Assembly: GCA_031367325.1 (NCBI GenBank)
Contig: JANLPQ010000084.1
Location: forward strand, 62,001-126,000
From: JAAFIP01 sp031367325
GTDB lineage: Bacteria > Pseudomonadota > Gammaproteobacteria > Burkholderiales > Burkholderiaceae_C
DNA: 64,000 nt
Reading direction: 5' to 3'
A model generated the notes under the pieces. It made no database searches and had not been told where the DNA came from. It saw only the letters and a program-made list of their open reading frames with translations. Of this stretch, positions 1-8,561 are shown piece after piece (positions within the stretch are counted from its first letter, which is position 1; each line of letters starts with the position of its first letter). The position numbers and the translations under genes are program-made.

Positions 1-813
1 TAACATAAGGACTGCTCCAGCAAAAATAGCCACTATCAGCAATGCCATAAACAGTGTTTTCAACGCCACTTTGTACATGTCGATAAAGCCACTGCGAAAC
101 TCCATGCGCAGCGGGCCCCAAGCCGAATGGCTGACCTGAAAGCGTTTAATGAGCCATAGAAAATACGGCAAAGTCACTACAAATAAAATCATGCCCAAAC
201 CTACCGCGCTGCCCCACAGATCTCGGTCTGTGCCTTTGAGTGGCGACTCGCTGCCTTTGTAGCCTGCCAATACCAGCGGCACGATCAGCAATAAATTAGG
301 CGGCATCACGGCCCAATACACTTGGCCTAAACTGCTGGGCTTTAAATGCATGCGAATGCCGCGCCAGCTGGTGTTAGCCAAGCGAAATTTGAGCGATGCG
401 CGGTACAGCACTGGCCAAACGATGACAAACGCTAAAGCCGCTGCCAGGCCAGCCCACAGCGAAAACTGCGAAGCCAGCGTGTAAACGCCAAAAAACGCAG
501 CAGCTATCAGCGTGCCGCGTAACATTTTGGACGGCTGGCCATGAAAATCCATCGCATCGCCATCAATGCGCGTGTTGCCATAAAAATACTTGAGCTTGCG
601 CACCTTGGCCCAGGGTATGTAGATGCCTACCGTGAGCAAGATCAGCAACAAATTGACAATCCAAATCCGAAAATACTCGCTGCCCGAGCCACTAAATTCG
701 ATGGGGTAAGTTTGCGCAGAGGCCAAAGGTGATGGGGCGCTGAGTGCGCTGTTGCCTTGCCGCATGGAGCTTGCTGGGTGATTATTGGCTGTTCCGCCAA
801 ATGTATATGCCAT
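1..813 (-). CDS. DUF898 (YjgN-like) membrane protein, 3' end cut by window edge
   Basis: I translated this strand by hand from an ATG at 811-813; the frame stays open to the left edge, so the C terminus is missing. After about 35 polar residues comes FSGSGSEYFRIW, then a hydrophobic segment, then a PWAKVRKLKYFYGNTRIDG-like block, which is the signature of the DUF898/YjgN family of inner-membrane proteins. Four or more membrane segments follow in the visible 271 residues. The function of the family is not established. In related bacteria such genes often precede an M48 peptidase gene; that would lie outside the window. The family call is from recognition of the conserved block only. Confidence 0.75.
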   Translation of the reverse strand, partial: MAYTFGGTANNHPASSMRQGNSALSAPSPLASAQTYPIEFSGSGSEYFRIWIVNLLLILLTVGIYIPWAKVRKLKYFYGNTRIDGDAMDFHGQPSKMLRGTLIAAAFFGVYTLASQFSLWAGLAAALAFVIVWPVLYRASLKFRLANTSWRGIRMHLKPSSLGQVYWAVMPPNLLLIVPLVLAGYKGSESPLKGTDRDLWGSAVGLGMILFVVTLPYFLWLIKRFQVSHSAWGPLRMEFRSGFIDMYKVALKTLFMALLIVAIFAGAVLML

Positions 814-945
814 TGTGCTTTGCCCCCTGCAGTGCAATGTGTAATCAGTTGTACTTATATTATCACCGACTAAAGTACCATCTGGTGGGATAGCTTTGCT
901 CTAAAATCGTGTTGAACCTCACATAAATTTAATAAGATTTTCAAC

Positions 946-1560
946 ATGAAATTGATCGGCGCAGTCACCAGCCCTTACGTACGCAAGGTGCGCATTGTGA
1001 TGGCAGAAAAAAAACTTGATTTTCAGTTCATCACCGAAGATGTGTGGGCTGCCGACAGCACCATCTCGCAGTCCAACCCGCTGGGCAAAGTGCCTTGCTT
1101 GGTGATGGAGGGCGGCGAGGCGCTGTTTGACTCGCGGGTGATTGTGGAATATATCGACACTTTATCGCCTGTGGGCAAGCTGATTCCCACCGTGGGCCGC
1201 GAGCGTGCCGAGGTAAAAACCTGGGAGGCGCTCGCCGACGGTATTTTGGACGCCGCTATTTTGGCGCGCCTGGAAGCTACCTGGCCTGGCCGCACGGCAG
1301 AGCAGCGTAGCAGTGCATGGATTGAGCGGCAAATGGGCAAGATTGACTTGAGCCTGAAGGCGGTGAGCCAAGGTTTGGGTGAGAAAGCGTATTGCGCGGG
1401 CGTGTACTTCAGCTTGGCCGACATTGCAGTGGGCTGCGTGCTGGGTTATTTAGACTTTCGCTTTCCGCAAATTAACTGGCGTGCAGACTACCCCAATTTG
1501 GCTAAGCTGAACGACAAGCTGGCGGTGCGCTCTAGCTTTGTGGATACCAGGCCGGCTTAA
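946..1560 (+). CDS. Glutathione S-transferase family protein
   Basis: 204 residues, the usual length for a cytosolic glutathione transferase. The N-terminal thioredoxin-like domain (about 1-80) begins MKLIGAVTSPYVRKVRI, with a Ser/Tyr pair where many bacterial GSTs bind the glutathione thiol; the cis-proline follows as GKVPCLV, then ALFDSRVIVEYID, which matches the glutathione gamma-glutamyl contact (ES/DS motif). The all-helical C-terminal domain (about 90-200) contains the LADIAVGCVLGYLD helix with the conserved aspartate. It resembles the YibF subgroup. It is a single gene, divergent from the DUF898 gene; the substrate cannot be read from the sequence. Confidence 0.85.
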   Translation: MKLIGAVTSPYVRKVRIVMAEKKLDFQFITEDVWAADSTISQSNPLGKVPCLVMEGGEALFDSRVIVEYIDTLSPVGKLIPTVGRERAEVKTWEALADGILDAAILARLEATWPGRTAEQRSSAWIERQMGKIDLSLKAVSQGLGEKAYCAGVYFSLADIAVGCVLGYLDFRFPQINWRADYPNLAKLNDKLAVRSSFVDTRPA

Positions 1561-1573
1561 CCGCAGCCTCTAA

Positions 1574-1616
1574 ATGCTACTGATTTTGTAGCTAGTTGAG
1601 TAGTATCTGTGGGTTG
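1574..1616 (+). repeat. CR1 dispersed repeat, degenerate copy
   Basis: Matches the CR1 core loosely (GTAGCTAGTTGAGTAG in place of ATAGCTGCTTGAGCAGG) followed by a GGGTTG tail. It lies just after the GST stop codon. Confidence 0.5.
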
Positions 1617-1719
1617 AAACGCTTATTCGTCTTAGAGAAACGACTTGAGTGCGTGTGCTGGGTAGTTGCGCCATCGTGCGAGATGGAGAGTTAGTCGCTT
1701 GGCTTCGCGTGCGCTTCGG

Positions 1720-1960
1720 TGTGCTTGGTCGTTTGGTTAGCTTGCGCGTCGATAAGGTGGTCGCTTGGCTAAGCGTATCTCCGGAGAGCTGGACTCGAGC
1801 CGGGTATCTCGCTGTAAAAATATTCCGCAAACACGCGCGAACCGAGGTTTTAGGTGCGCTAGCTTGAACAACGCGCGCCTTGCTGCATATTTTTCATCGA
1901 GACGGACCCGACTCGTCACATTGTGCTTTGCTTGGTTTGAACAGCCCGTGTTTCGGTTAT
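1720..1960 (+). repeat. L-family repeat, copy 1, with imperfect long inverted arms
   Basis: The segment beginning GGACTCGAGCCGGGTATCTC at 1791 recurs inverted at 8290-8543, shortened at 36770-36900 and diverged at about 45155-45285. Its two sides pair imperfectly: GGACTCGAGCCGGGTATCTC plus TGTAAAAATAT (1791-1824) against ATATTTTTCATCGAGAC plus GGACCCGACTCGTC (1887-1918). The sides enclose a GC-rich middle that varies between copies. Flanks such as TGGTCGTTTGG (about 1726) and GAACAGCCC (about 1939) also recur. Confidence 0.8.
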
Positions 1961-2012
1961 GGGTTTGATGAGGCTAGGTTTTTTGAACAGCCCGCGATTC
2001 GGTTGGGTGCAA

Positions 2013-2091
2013 TTGGGGTCAGAGCAAAATTTCGTTGGTGTTTGGTGTCGCACCGGGTGCAGAAGCTTCCTGAATTTTGATCTGACCCCAA
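2013..2091 (+). repeat. GGGGTCAGA inverted-repeat element, copy 1
   Basis: A ~79-bp element with ends TTGGGGTCAGAGCAAAATT and AATTTTGATCTGACCCCAA. A nearly identical copy lies inverted at 8209-8288. GGGGTCAGA ends of this sort are familiar as REP-like or small non-autonomous elements near REP-associated tyrosine transposases, but no transposase gene is in this window. Confidence 0.75.
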
Positions 2092-2136
2092 ATGCCCGTA
2101 TCGGCGACTACCGGTAGCGCGCTACTTTGGTCGCAA

Positions 2137-2209
2137 GTGAGATAGCGTGTGCCGACCGCCTGATTTCTGGTACCTCCAGTATGAAGGCGGTTGGCATACG
2201 CTATCTCAC
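2137..2209. repeat. Covarying hairpin family H1, copy 1
   Basis: GTGAGATAGCGTGTGCC (left) pairs with GGCATACGCTATCTCAC (right), followed inward by ACCGCC/GGCGGT. The loop carries TTTCTGGTACCTCCAGTATG, which can itself fold as CTGG/CCAG. The second copy is at 23325-23400 with the same loop and a changed but still complementary stem. It sits between two convergent genes. Confidence 0.85.
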
Positions 2210-2268
2210 CACCCAGAGACTAAGCCAGAAAGCAAACCTAAGCCCAACCAAAAAAGCTGAGTAGAGAA

Positions 2269-2427
2269 CTAATCCTTAGCAGACCGCTCCTTAGCAGCAT
2301 CCGCAGCATCCGCAGCAGACTCCTGCGAATGCAATTCCCCTTTCTTGCGTCCAGAAAACATCGTCCACCACACAATCAGCACTAAAAGTAACAACGCCCC
2401 CAGCGCTTCGAGCACAATTAACAACAT
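2269..2427 (-). CDS. Small single-pass membrane protein (52 residues)
   Basis: This open frame starts at an ATG at 2425-2427 with a good AGGAG seven bases upstream on its own strand. It encodes a hydrophobic segment (MLLIVLEALGALLLLVLI), then WWTMFSGRKKGE and a charged Ala/Asp/Lys tail, so it looks like a small inner-membrane protein with a cytoplasmic tail. I cannot name a family. Its start codon overlaps the start codon of mltA on the other strand by two bases, so the two genes are head to head with no spacer. The strong ribosome site and membrane segment argue for a real gene; there is no functional evidence. Confidence 0.55.
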   Translation of the reverse strand: MLLIVLEALGALLLLVLIVWWTMFSGRKKGELHSQESAADAADAAKERSAKD

Positions 2428-3613
2428 GACAAGACTCCTCGTATTGCTGCTGATTGTAGGAACGCTGGCCAGTTGCGCTGTACGGCAACCGCAAAGCCCC
2501 CCCGTATTACCCGGCGACAGTGTGCCTACGCGCCCGACGGCCACTATGCCGCAAGCGCCCACCGGCCCTAGCAGCGCGCCCACTACAGCCCCCACGGGCC
2601 CCGTCATCACGCAGGCCAAAAGCCGCTGGGTGCCCGCCCGCTGGAGCGACCTGCCCGGCTGGGACAACGACGCCCTGCACGAGGCGTGGAACGCGTGGCT
2701 AAAAAGCTGCGAGCGCCCTACCACCGCGCTGGCCAGCCTGTGCCCCGAGGTGCGGCGGATGTCAATTGCCAGCGGTGCAGAGCAGCGCGCTTGGCTGATC
2801 CAGCGCCTGCAGCCTTACCGGGTAGAGCCTTTGAGTACAAACTCATCGGGCAATAGCAATGAAGGACTGCTCACAGGCTATTACGAGCCTGTGCTGCAAG
2901 CCACCCGCAACCCCACGGCTGCCACCACGGCCGCACTGTACAAACCGCCGGTTAATTTAGCCAGCCGCAAGCCGTGGTATTCGCGCAAAGACATCGACAC
3001 GCTGCCCGAGGCCAAGGCTGCCCTGCAAGGCCGCGCTATCGCCTATCTGGCCGACCCGGTAGACGTGCTGGTGCTGCAAATTCAAGGCTCAGGCCGCCTG
3101 CGCGTGACCGAGCCTGACGGTAGCCAAAAAATGGTGCGTATCGCCTTTGCCGCCACCAACGACCAGCCCTACAAATCGGTAGGCCGCTATTTGCTAGACC
3201 AAGGCTTGATCAAAGACGCCTCGTGGCCCGGCATCAAAGCATGGATAGTGGCCAACCCGCAGCGCACCAACGAGCTGCTGTGGAGCAACCCGCGCGTGGT
3301 GTTCTTTCGCGAAGAATCGCTGGACGGCGCCGATGCCAATGCCGGCCCCAAGGGTGCACAAGGCGTAGCGCTCACCGCTGGCCGATCTATTGCGGTAGAC
3401 CCCGGCAGCATGCCGTACGGCGCGCCTGTTTGGCTGGCCAGCCAAGGGCCGGTGACTAATCTGCAGCGCTTGGTGCTAGCGCAAGACACCGGCAGTGCCA
3501 TAGTGGGCGCGGCGCGGGCCGACTACTACGCCGGCACGGGGCTAGAGGCGGGCGAGCTGGCCGGTACGCTTAAGCAACCATTGCAGCTGTGGGTGCTGTG
3601 GCCCAAGCCATAA
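2426..3613 (+). CDS. mltA: Membrane-bound lytic murein transglycosylase A
   Basis: 395 residues from the ATG at 2426, chosen because it begins a lipoprotein signal peptide, MTRLLVLLLIVGTLASC, with lipobox LASC; an ATG further upstream at 2345 would add 27 unlikely residues. MltA cleaves the MurNAc-GlcNAc bond of peptidoglycan, giving the 1,6-anhydro product, and is anchored to the outer membrane. Family landmarks are LLTGYYEPVLQATR in the first half, DVLVLQIQGSGRL in the middle, and the 3D domain with the catalytic aspartate region VLAQDTGSAIVG followed by RADYYAG. The N terminus after the lipobox is a Pro/Thr-rich linker. No clear ribosome site precedes this start. Confidence 0.92.
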   Translation: MTRLLVLLLIVGTLASCAVRQPQSPPVLPGDSVPTRPTATMPQAPTGPSSAPTTAPTGPVITQAKSRWVPARWSDLPGWDNDALHEAWNAWLKSCERPTTALASLCPEVRRMSIASGAEQRAWLIQRLQPYRVEPLSTNSSGNSNEGLLTGYYEPVLQATRNPTAATTAALYKPPVNLASRKPWYSRKDIDTLPEAKAALQGRAIAYLADPVDVLVLQIQGSGRLRVTEPDGSQKMVRIAFAATNDQPYKSVGRYLLDQGLIKDASWPGIKAWIVANPQRTNELLWSNPRVVFFREESLDGADANAGPKGAQGVALTAGRSIAVDPGSMPYGAPVWLASQGPVTNLQRLVLAQDTGSAIVGAARADYYAGTGLEAGELAGTLKQPLQLWVLWPKP

Positions 3614-3676
3614 TATTTGTACACTTGCCATTTGTGACTGAGGCTGTTTTGGAGCAGATTTTTTATGATAATTCAG

Positions 3677-3729
3677 GCTGTAACCCAAGTAGATCCTGCT
3701 CAAGCAGCTATGAAATTAATAGTATTTAG
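3677..3729 (-). repeat. CR1 dispersed repeat overlapping the start of a lipoprotein gene
   Basis: Reverse-orientation CR1 (TCCTGCTCAAGCAGCTATGA). Its ATG at 3710 is the most plausible start of the following gene, so the repeat may supply the initiation codon. Confidence 0.8.
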
Positions 3730-4138
3730 TAATCAAGCAAACCAGCCCGCGCACCCGCAGGTGACCGCACAAAAGCACGCGCGTATTAGCGCACGGGTAG
3801 CTGCGCGCTTGGCACTGGCCACCTTGCTAGGCGCTGCGCTGGCAGGCTGCTCTAGCGGCCCGGTAGGCAAGCTGCTGCCGTTTTACCGCTGCGAATACGG
3901 CCTTGAATTCACCGCTAAATTTATCGACGATTCTGTGGCACTAGAAAGCACGCGCGGATACGACCTGCTGTACCGCGGCGGCAAATATGCCAGCACGCCC
4001 GCCAACGCCAAACCCAACTCTAACGAATACAGCAACGCGCGCATGCAAGTAGAGTTCAACCTGGGCGTTACCCAGCGCGAGGCGATTGTGCGTTACCCTC
4101 TGTTGCCATTGGTATCTCGTTGCGTGCGTGACAATTAA
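3710..4138 (+). CDS. MliC-like lipoprotein (putative lysozyme inhibitor)
   Basis: 142 residues from the ATG at 3710; an in-frame ATG at 3665 and a GTG at 3761 are alternatives. A basic stretch leads into ARLALATLLGAALAGC, a lipoprotein signal with lipobox LAGC. The mature part has FYRCEYGLEFTAKFIDDSVAL, a glycine-rich middle, SNARMQVEFNLG and a final cysteine near LVSRC. That YxC...F...DDSVxL...C layout resembles the MliC family, periplasmic or outer-membrane inhibitors of C-type lysozyme. It lies directly after mltA, so both neighbours concern the cell wall. The first ~6 residues come from a CR1 repeat. The family assignment is moderate. Confidence 0.55.
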   Translation: MKLIVFSNQANQPAHPQVTAQKHARISARVAARLALATLLGAALAGCSSGPVGKLLPFYRCEYGLEFTAKFIDDSVALESTRGYDLLYRGGKYASTPANAKPNSNEYSNARMQVEFNLGVTQREAIVRYPLLPLVSRCVRDN

Positions 4139-4294
4139 ATTGTCTTACTATTTCTAAATAGTTAACTTGTCAGCAATATTCTTTCAGTAATGCGGTCTGC
4201 AAAGGCGACAAAAGCAAAGACATACCAAGCAATCAGGCATACACTTTGCGCATAATTTAGCAAGTGCTTTGCGCTTGTTTTTGGAGACACGCCC

Positions 4295-7200
4295 ATGAAT
4301 GCCCCGCTGCCCGAGCACATCCGCAAAGCCCTGGAAACCGTCACGTTAGACGACAAATACAGCCTGGACTATGGCCGTGCTTTTATGAGCGGCGTGCAAG
4401 CACTGGTCAAGCTGCCCATGTTGCAGCGCCTGCGCGACCAGCAGCTGGGTAAAAACACGGCGGGTTTTGTCAGCGGCTACCGTGGCTCGCCGCTGGGCGG
4501 CTACGACCAAGCGCTGTGGAGTGCGGCCAAACACCTTAAAGCACAAAACATCGTCTTTCAACCCGGCGTCAATGAAGAACTGGCCGCTACCGCTGTGTGG
4601 GGCACCCAGCAGCTAGGTTTTGCACCGCAGGGCAGCAACAAGTTTGACGGCGTGTTTGGCATTTGGTACGGCAAAGGCCCCGGCGTTGACCGCACCAGTG
4701 ATGTGTTTAAGCACGCCAACATGGCAGGCACCACAGCATGGGGCGGCGTGATAGCCGTGGCGGGCGATGACCATATTTCCAAAAGCTCTACCGCTGCGCA
4801 CCAAAGCGACCATATCTTCAAAGCCTGCGGCCTGCCCGTATTCTTCCCGGCCAGTGTGCAAGAAATTTTAGACTTGGGCATCCACGCTTTTGCCATGAGC
4901 CGCTATGCAGGTGTGTGGGCAGGTATGAAGACGATTCAGGAGATTGTGGAATCGTCAGCCACCGCCATGATCGACCCCGACCGGGTGCAGATCAACATCC
5001 CCACCGACTTTGTCATTCCTGCAGGCGGCGTGCACATTCGCTGGCCCGACCATGCGCTAGACCAAGAGGCGCGTTTGTTTGATACCAAATGGTACGCCGC
5101 GCTGGCCTACATTCGCGCCAACAGGTTGAACTACAACGCGATTGAAGGTAAGAACGACCGCTTCGGTTTGATCGCTAGCGGCAAAGCCTACAACGACACA
5201 CGCCAAGCGCTGGCCGACTTGGCCCTAGACGACGCCACCTGCCAGCGCGTGGGTATTCGCCTGCACAAAGTGGGCGTGGTGTGGCCACTTGAAGCACAAC
5301 TCACGCGCGAATTTGCCACGGGCTTGCAGGAAATTCTAGTGGTGGAAGAAAAGCGCCAGGTCATTGAATATCAGCTCAAAGAAGAGCTGTACAACTGGCG
5401 TAGCGATGCACGGCCCAATATTGTGGGCAAGTTTGACGAAGGTGCGCAAGATGCCGACGCCCATTCAGACGGTTACTCAGGCGGCGAATGGAGCCTGGCT
5501 AACCCGACATCACACACTCTGCTGCGCGCCAACGCGGATTTGTCGCCCGCCATCATTGCCAAAGCCATTGCCAAGCGCTTGAAAAAGCTCGGTATAGACG
5601 CCGACACCACAGCCCGCATTGACGCACGCTTAGCCGTCATTGCTGCCAAAGAACAAGCCATGCACGTAGTGGAAGTGCAGGCCGTGCAAGGCGCTGACCG
5701 CCAGCCGTGGTTTTGCTCTGGCTGCCCGCACAACACCTCTACGGTGGTGCCCGAAGGTTCGCGCGCCATGGCAGGCATTGGCTGCCACTTCATGACCATT
5801 TGGATGGACCGCGCCACGGTGGGATTTACGCAAATGGGCGGCGAGGGCGTACCCTGGGTGGGCCAGCAGCCGTTTAGCCACGACACACATATGTTTGCCA
5901 ACCTGGGCGACGGCACGTATTTTCACAGTGGCTTGTTGGCCGTGCGCCAGTCCATTGCCTCGGGCGTCAACATCACCTACAAAATCTTGTACAACGACGC
6001 CGTGGCCATGACGGGAGGCCAGCAAATTGGCGAGCGGCCCGAAGGCCATTCGGTGGTGCAAATAGCGCAGAGCATGCGGGCCGAGGGTGCGCAAAAAATC
6101 GTCGTCGTCACGGACGAGCCTGAGAAATACGATGGCGTCAAACTGGTCGACGGCGTGCAAGTGTTTCATCGCGATGAGCTCGACCGTATTCAACGCGAGT
6201 TCCGCGAGATCAGAGGCACCACCGTCATCATCTACGACCAAACCTGCGCCACTGAAAAGCGCCGCCGCCGCAAACGCGGCAAGTTGGTCGACCCTGCCAT
6301 TCGCGTAGTGATTAACGAAGCCGTGTGCGAAGGCTGCGGCGACTGCGGTGTGCAAAGCAACTGCATGAGCGTGGAGCCGCTGGAGACCGAGCTGGGCCGC
6401 AAGCGCACCATCAACCAAAGCACCTGCAACAAAGACATCAGCTGCGTCAAAGGTTTTTGCCCCAGCTTCATCACTGTGGAAGGTGGCCAGTTAAAAACCA
6501 AATCGAAAACGGATGCCAAGATCAACCCGTTCACCTTGGGTACGTTGCCCGACCCGCAGATTCCCAGCACCGCACAGCCCTACGGCATGATTGTGGCTGG
6601 CGTGGGCGGCACCGGCATCATTACCATTGGCCAGCTGCTGGGCATGGCCGCGCACATGGAAGGCAAAGGCATCGTCACGCAAGACGCTGCAGGCCTGGCG
6701 CAAAAAGGTGGCGCGACGTGGAGCCATGTCATCATGGCCGACGCACAGAGCGACATTCGCACCACGCGCGTCAGCATGGCCGACGCAGATTTGATTTTTG
6801 GCTGCGACCCATTGGTCACCGCCAATAAAGAAACCTTGCTGCGCATGCGCCCCGGCAAAACCCACGTAGCGCTGAACGTGCACAGCACACCCACCGCAGC
6901 GTTTGTTACCAATGGCAATTGGCACAACCCCGCCGAGCAATGCGCCGCACAAATTGCACAAGCGGTAGGCGCAGGCAGCGAAAGCTCGGGCAATTTTGGC
7001 GCTTTCAACGCCGATACCATCGCTACCAAACTGATGGGTGACAGTATCTTCATCAACCCGATGATTTTGGGCTATGCATGGCAACGTGGTTGGGTGCCAC
7101 TGCAGCTAGATTCGCTGATGCGGGCGATGGAGCTGAACAACGTAGCCATAGAGCAAAACAAAATCGCCTTCACCTGGGGACGTCGTGCCGCGCACGATCT

Positions 7201-7897
7201 GGCCAGTGTAGAAAAGCACCTCACACCCGCCCAAGTGATTGCCATGCCGACTAAACGCGACAGCGTAGACACGCTGATTGCCCGCCGCGTAGAGCTGCTT
7301 ACCGCGTACCAAAACGTCGCTTACGCTGCGGACTACAAAGCGTTTGTCGACAACGTAGCGACCAAAGGTAACAAAAATTTGACTGAGGCCGTAGCCAAAT
7401 ATTTGTACAAAGTGATGGCCTACAAAGACGAATATGAAGTTGCGCGTTTGCACACTGACACTGCGTTTTTAGACAAAATCAAGGCGCAGTTTGAAGGCGA
7501 CTTTACGCTGAACTACCACCTGGCCCCACCCTTGATCTCCAAGAAAAATGACAAAGGCCAACTTATCAAACAAAAGTTTGGGCCAGCGATGTTGACCGGC
7601 TTCAAAGTACTAGCCAAGCTCAAGGGCTTGCGCGGCACGGTACTGGATATTTTTGGTAAAACTGAAGAACGCAAAATGGAGCGCGCACTGATTGGCCAGT
7701 ATAAAAGCAGCATCGAAGAAGTGCTGCGATTACTCAACGACAGCAACGCAGCAGTGGCTGTGGAAATTGCCCGCATTCCGGAACAAATCAAAGGCTTCGG
7801 CCACGTGAAAGAGCGCAATTCACAGGCAGCGCAGATCAAGTGGGCTGAGCTGATGCAACAACTGCGTACGCCAGCGGTTCTGCAAAAGGCGGCTTAA
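4295..7897 (+). CDS. Indolepyruvate:ferredoxin oxidoreductase family protein (fused subunits)
   Basis: 1200 residues joining what are separate IorA and IorB subunits elsewhere. It should oxidatively decarboxylate aryl- or branched 2-oxo acids to acyl-CoA with thiamine diphosphate, passing electrons to ferredoxin or a similar acceptor in the cytoplasm. Landmarks: N-terminal pyrimidine domain with VSGYRGSPLGGYD near residue 55; CSGCPHN at 474-480 opening the TPP domain; a cysteine cluster CEGCGDCG from residue 678, followed by further cysteines ending KGFCPSF; and the gamma domain with VAGVGGTGIITIGQLLG from about 767. The distal cluster cysteines are spaced unlike a standard 2[4Fe-4S] ferredoxin, as is usual in this proteobacterial subgroup. 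The gene stands alone; the start follows a GGAGA site. Confidence 0.9.
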   Translation: MNAPLPEHIRKALETVTLDDKYSLDYGRAFMSGVQALVKLPMLQRLRDQQLGKNTAGFVSGYRGSPLGGYDQALWSAAKHLKAQNIVFQPGVNEELAATAVWGTQQLGFAPQGSNKFDGVFGIWYGKGPGVDRTSDVFKHANMAGTTAWGGVIAVAGDDHISKSSTAAHQSDHIFKACGLPVFFPASVQEILDLGIHAFAMSRYAGVWAGMKTIQEIVESSATAMIDPDRVQINIPTDFVIPAGGVHIRWPDHALDQEARLFDTKWYAALAYIRANRLNYNAIEGKNDRFGLIASGKAYNDTRQALADLALDDATCQRVGIRLHKVGVVWPLEAQLTREFATGLQEILVVEEKRQVIEYQLKEELYNWRSDARPNIVGKFDEGAQDADAHSDGYSGGEWSLANPTSHTLLRANADLSPAIIAKAIAKRLKKLGIDADTTARIDARLAVIAAKEQAMHVVEVQAVQGADRQPWFCSGCPHNTSTVVPEGSRAMAGIGCHFMTIWMDRATVGFTQMGGEGVPWVGQQPFSHDTHMFANLGDGTYFHSGLLAVRQSIASGVNITYKILYNDAVAMTGGQQIGERPEGHSVVQIAQSMRAEGAQKIVVVTDEPEKYDGVKLVDGVQVFHRDELDRIQREFREIRGTTVIIYDQTCATEKRRRRKRGKLVDPAIRVVINEAVCEGCGDCGVQSNCMSVEPLETELGRKRTINQSTCNKDISCVKGFCPSFITVEGGQLKTKSKTDAKINPFTLGTLPDPQIPSTAQPYGMIVAGVGGTGIITIGQLLGMAAHMEGKGIVTQDAAGLAQKGGATWSHVIMADAQSDIRTTRVSMADADLIFGCDPLVTANKETLLRMRPGKTHVALNVHSTPTAAFVTNGNWHNPAEQCAAQIAQAVGAGSESSGNFGAFNADTIATKLMGDSIFINPMILGYAWQRGWVPLQLDSLMRAMELNNVAIEQNKIAFTWGRRAAHDLASVEKHLTPAQVIAMPTKRDSVDTLIARRVELLTAYQNVAYAADYKAFVDNVATKGNKNLTEAVAKYLYKVMAYKDEYEVARLHTDTAFLDKIKAQFEGDFTLNYHLAPPLISKKNDKGQLIKQKFGPAMLTGFKVLAKLKGLRGTVLDIFGKTEERKMERALIGQYKSSIEEVLRLLNDSNAAVAVEIARIPEQIKGFGHVKERNSQAAQIKWAELMQQLRTPAVLQKAA

Positions 7898-7902
7898 TTT
7901 GT

Positions 7903-8045
7903 AGCTATTAATTTCGTAGCTGTTTGAGCAGGATTTAATTGAGTTATTGGCCTGTTTCTTTATTGAAAAAGCTGTTTGAAGTGCTTTGGCCGTGTTCTTC
8001 TGTGCCTTGTTGGCTCATACCGAGTTCGTTGTTTCAGCACGCGTA
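7903..8045 (+). repeat. CR1 repeat, long version with 3' extension
   Basis: Contains GTAGCTGTTTGAGCAGG, then GGGTTAT-like and GAAGTGCTTTGG blocks and a further CCGAGTTCGTTGTTTCAG block. The same extended arrangement occurs at 25073-25205 and inverted at about 45300-45450. Confidence 0.75.
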
Positions 8046-8052
8046 CCGCTGC

Positions 8053-8113
8053 GGCGTGTGTCCCATGCCAAACGGACCTGCGGCCCTTTATTGTTTGTCA
8101 TAGGACGCACGCC
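8053..8113. repeat. Covarying hairpin family H2, copy 1
   Basis: Stem GGCGTGTGTCC/GGACGCACGCC (one G-T pair) encloses a ~39-base loop containing CCAAACGGACCTGCGGCCC and TTTATTGTTTGTCAT. The loop recurs at 25234-25290 in inverted orientation between a different complementary stem, while the outer flanks of the two loci run in the same direction. Confidence 0.8.
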
Positions 8114-8208
8114 ACAACAGCACGCTTGTAGTGGGTTAATGTTTATTTTCTGGCTTGGTTTCTGGGTCGTGACGTAGGTAGCGCGCTACTGCTAGTGCCC
8201 GCGAGCAT

Positions 8209-8288
8209 TTGGGGTCAGATCAAAATTCAGGAAGCCACTGCACCCGGCGCGACACCAATCAAGAACGAAATTTTGCTCTGACCCCAAT
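8209..8288 (-). repeat. GGGGTCAGA inverted-repeat element, copy 2
   Basis: Inverted near-identical copy of 2013-2091, with the same ends and a middle that differs at a few bases. Confidence 0.75.
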
Positions 8289-8289
8289 T

Positions 8290-8543
8290 GCATCTCACCG
8301 AAGCACGGGCTGCCAAAAACCGCTAATCGCAACCAGCAAACTACCGACGCGTGGGCTGTTCAACCCAAGCAAAGAACAATGTGACGAGTCGGGTCCGTCT
8401 CGATGAAAAATATGCAGCAAGGCGCGCGGTGCAAAAGCCAGCCTCGTGCAACTGAAGTCCGCGCGTGTTTCGGAGTATTTTTCGCGAAAGAGATGCCCGG
8501 CTCGAGTCCAGCTCTGCGACGCGCACACTAAGCCAAACGACCA
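8290..8543 (-). repeat. L-family repeat, copy 2
   Basis: Reverse-orientation copy of the 1720-1960 repeat, including the CATCGAGACGGACCCGACTC side, the CTCGAGTCCAGCTCTG side and the outer AAGCCAAACGACCA block. The GGGGTCAGA element abuts it here as at copy 1, so the two may move or be copied together. Confidence 0.8.
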
Positions 8544-8561
8544 GCCTAGCCAATGCGCACC

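Larger units (their letters stand above)
1561..2268. other. Repeat-filled intergenic region between convergent genes
   Basis: About 700 bases without a credible gene between the GST gene (+) and the small membrane gene (-). In order it holds a degenerate CR1 repeat (1574-1616), copy 1 of the long L-family repeat (about 1720-1960), the GGGGTCAGA hairpin (2013-2091), a short TAGCGCGCTA palindrome near 2115, and an H1 covarying hairpin (2137-2209). Short open frames here fall inside the repeats and are not taken as genes. Confidence 0.8.
7898..8561. other. Repeat-filled intergenic region between convergent genes
   Basis: About 660 bases between the oxidoreductase (+) and a LysR gene (-) with no credible gene. 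In order: CR1 with a long 3' extension (7903-8045), the H2 hairpin (8053-8113), a TAGCGCGCTA palindrome near 8180, the GGGGTCAGA element (8209-8288) and L-family copy 2 (8290-8543). It is built from the same kinds of pieces as 1561-2268, partly in inverted order. Confidence 0.8.

Noticed and set aside
1649..2080. Short open frames in the 1.6-2.1 kb intergenic region
   Set aside because: They are made of the L-family and GGGGTCAGA repeats, and the frames are not conserved in the other copies.
5630..6418. Long open frame antisense to the ferredoxin oxidoreductase gene
   Set aside because: It mirrors a well-conserved gene, has no recognisable domain and no ribosome site; such frames are common opposite GC-rich genes.
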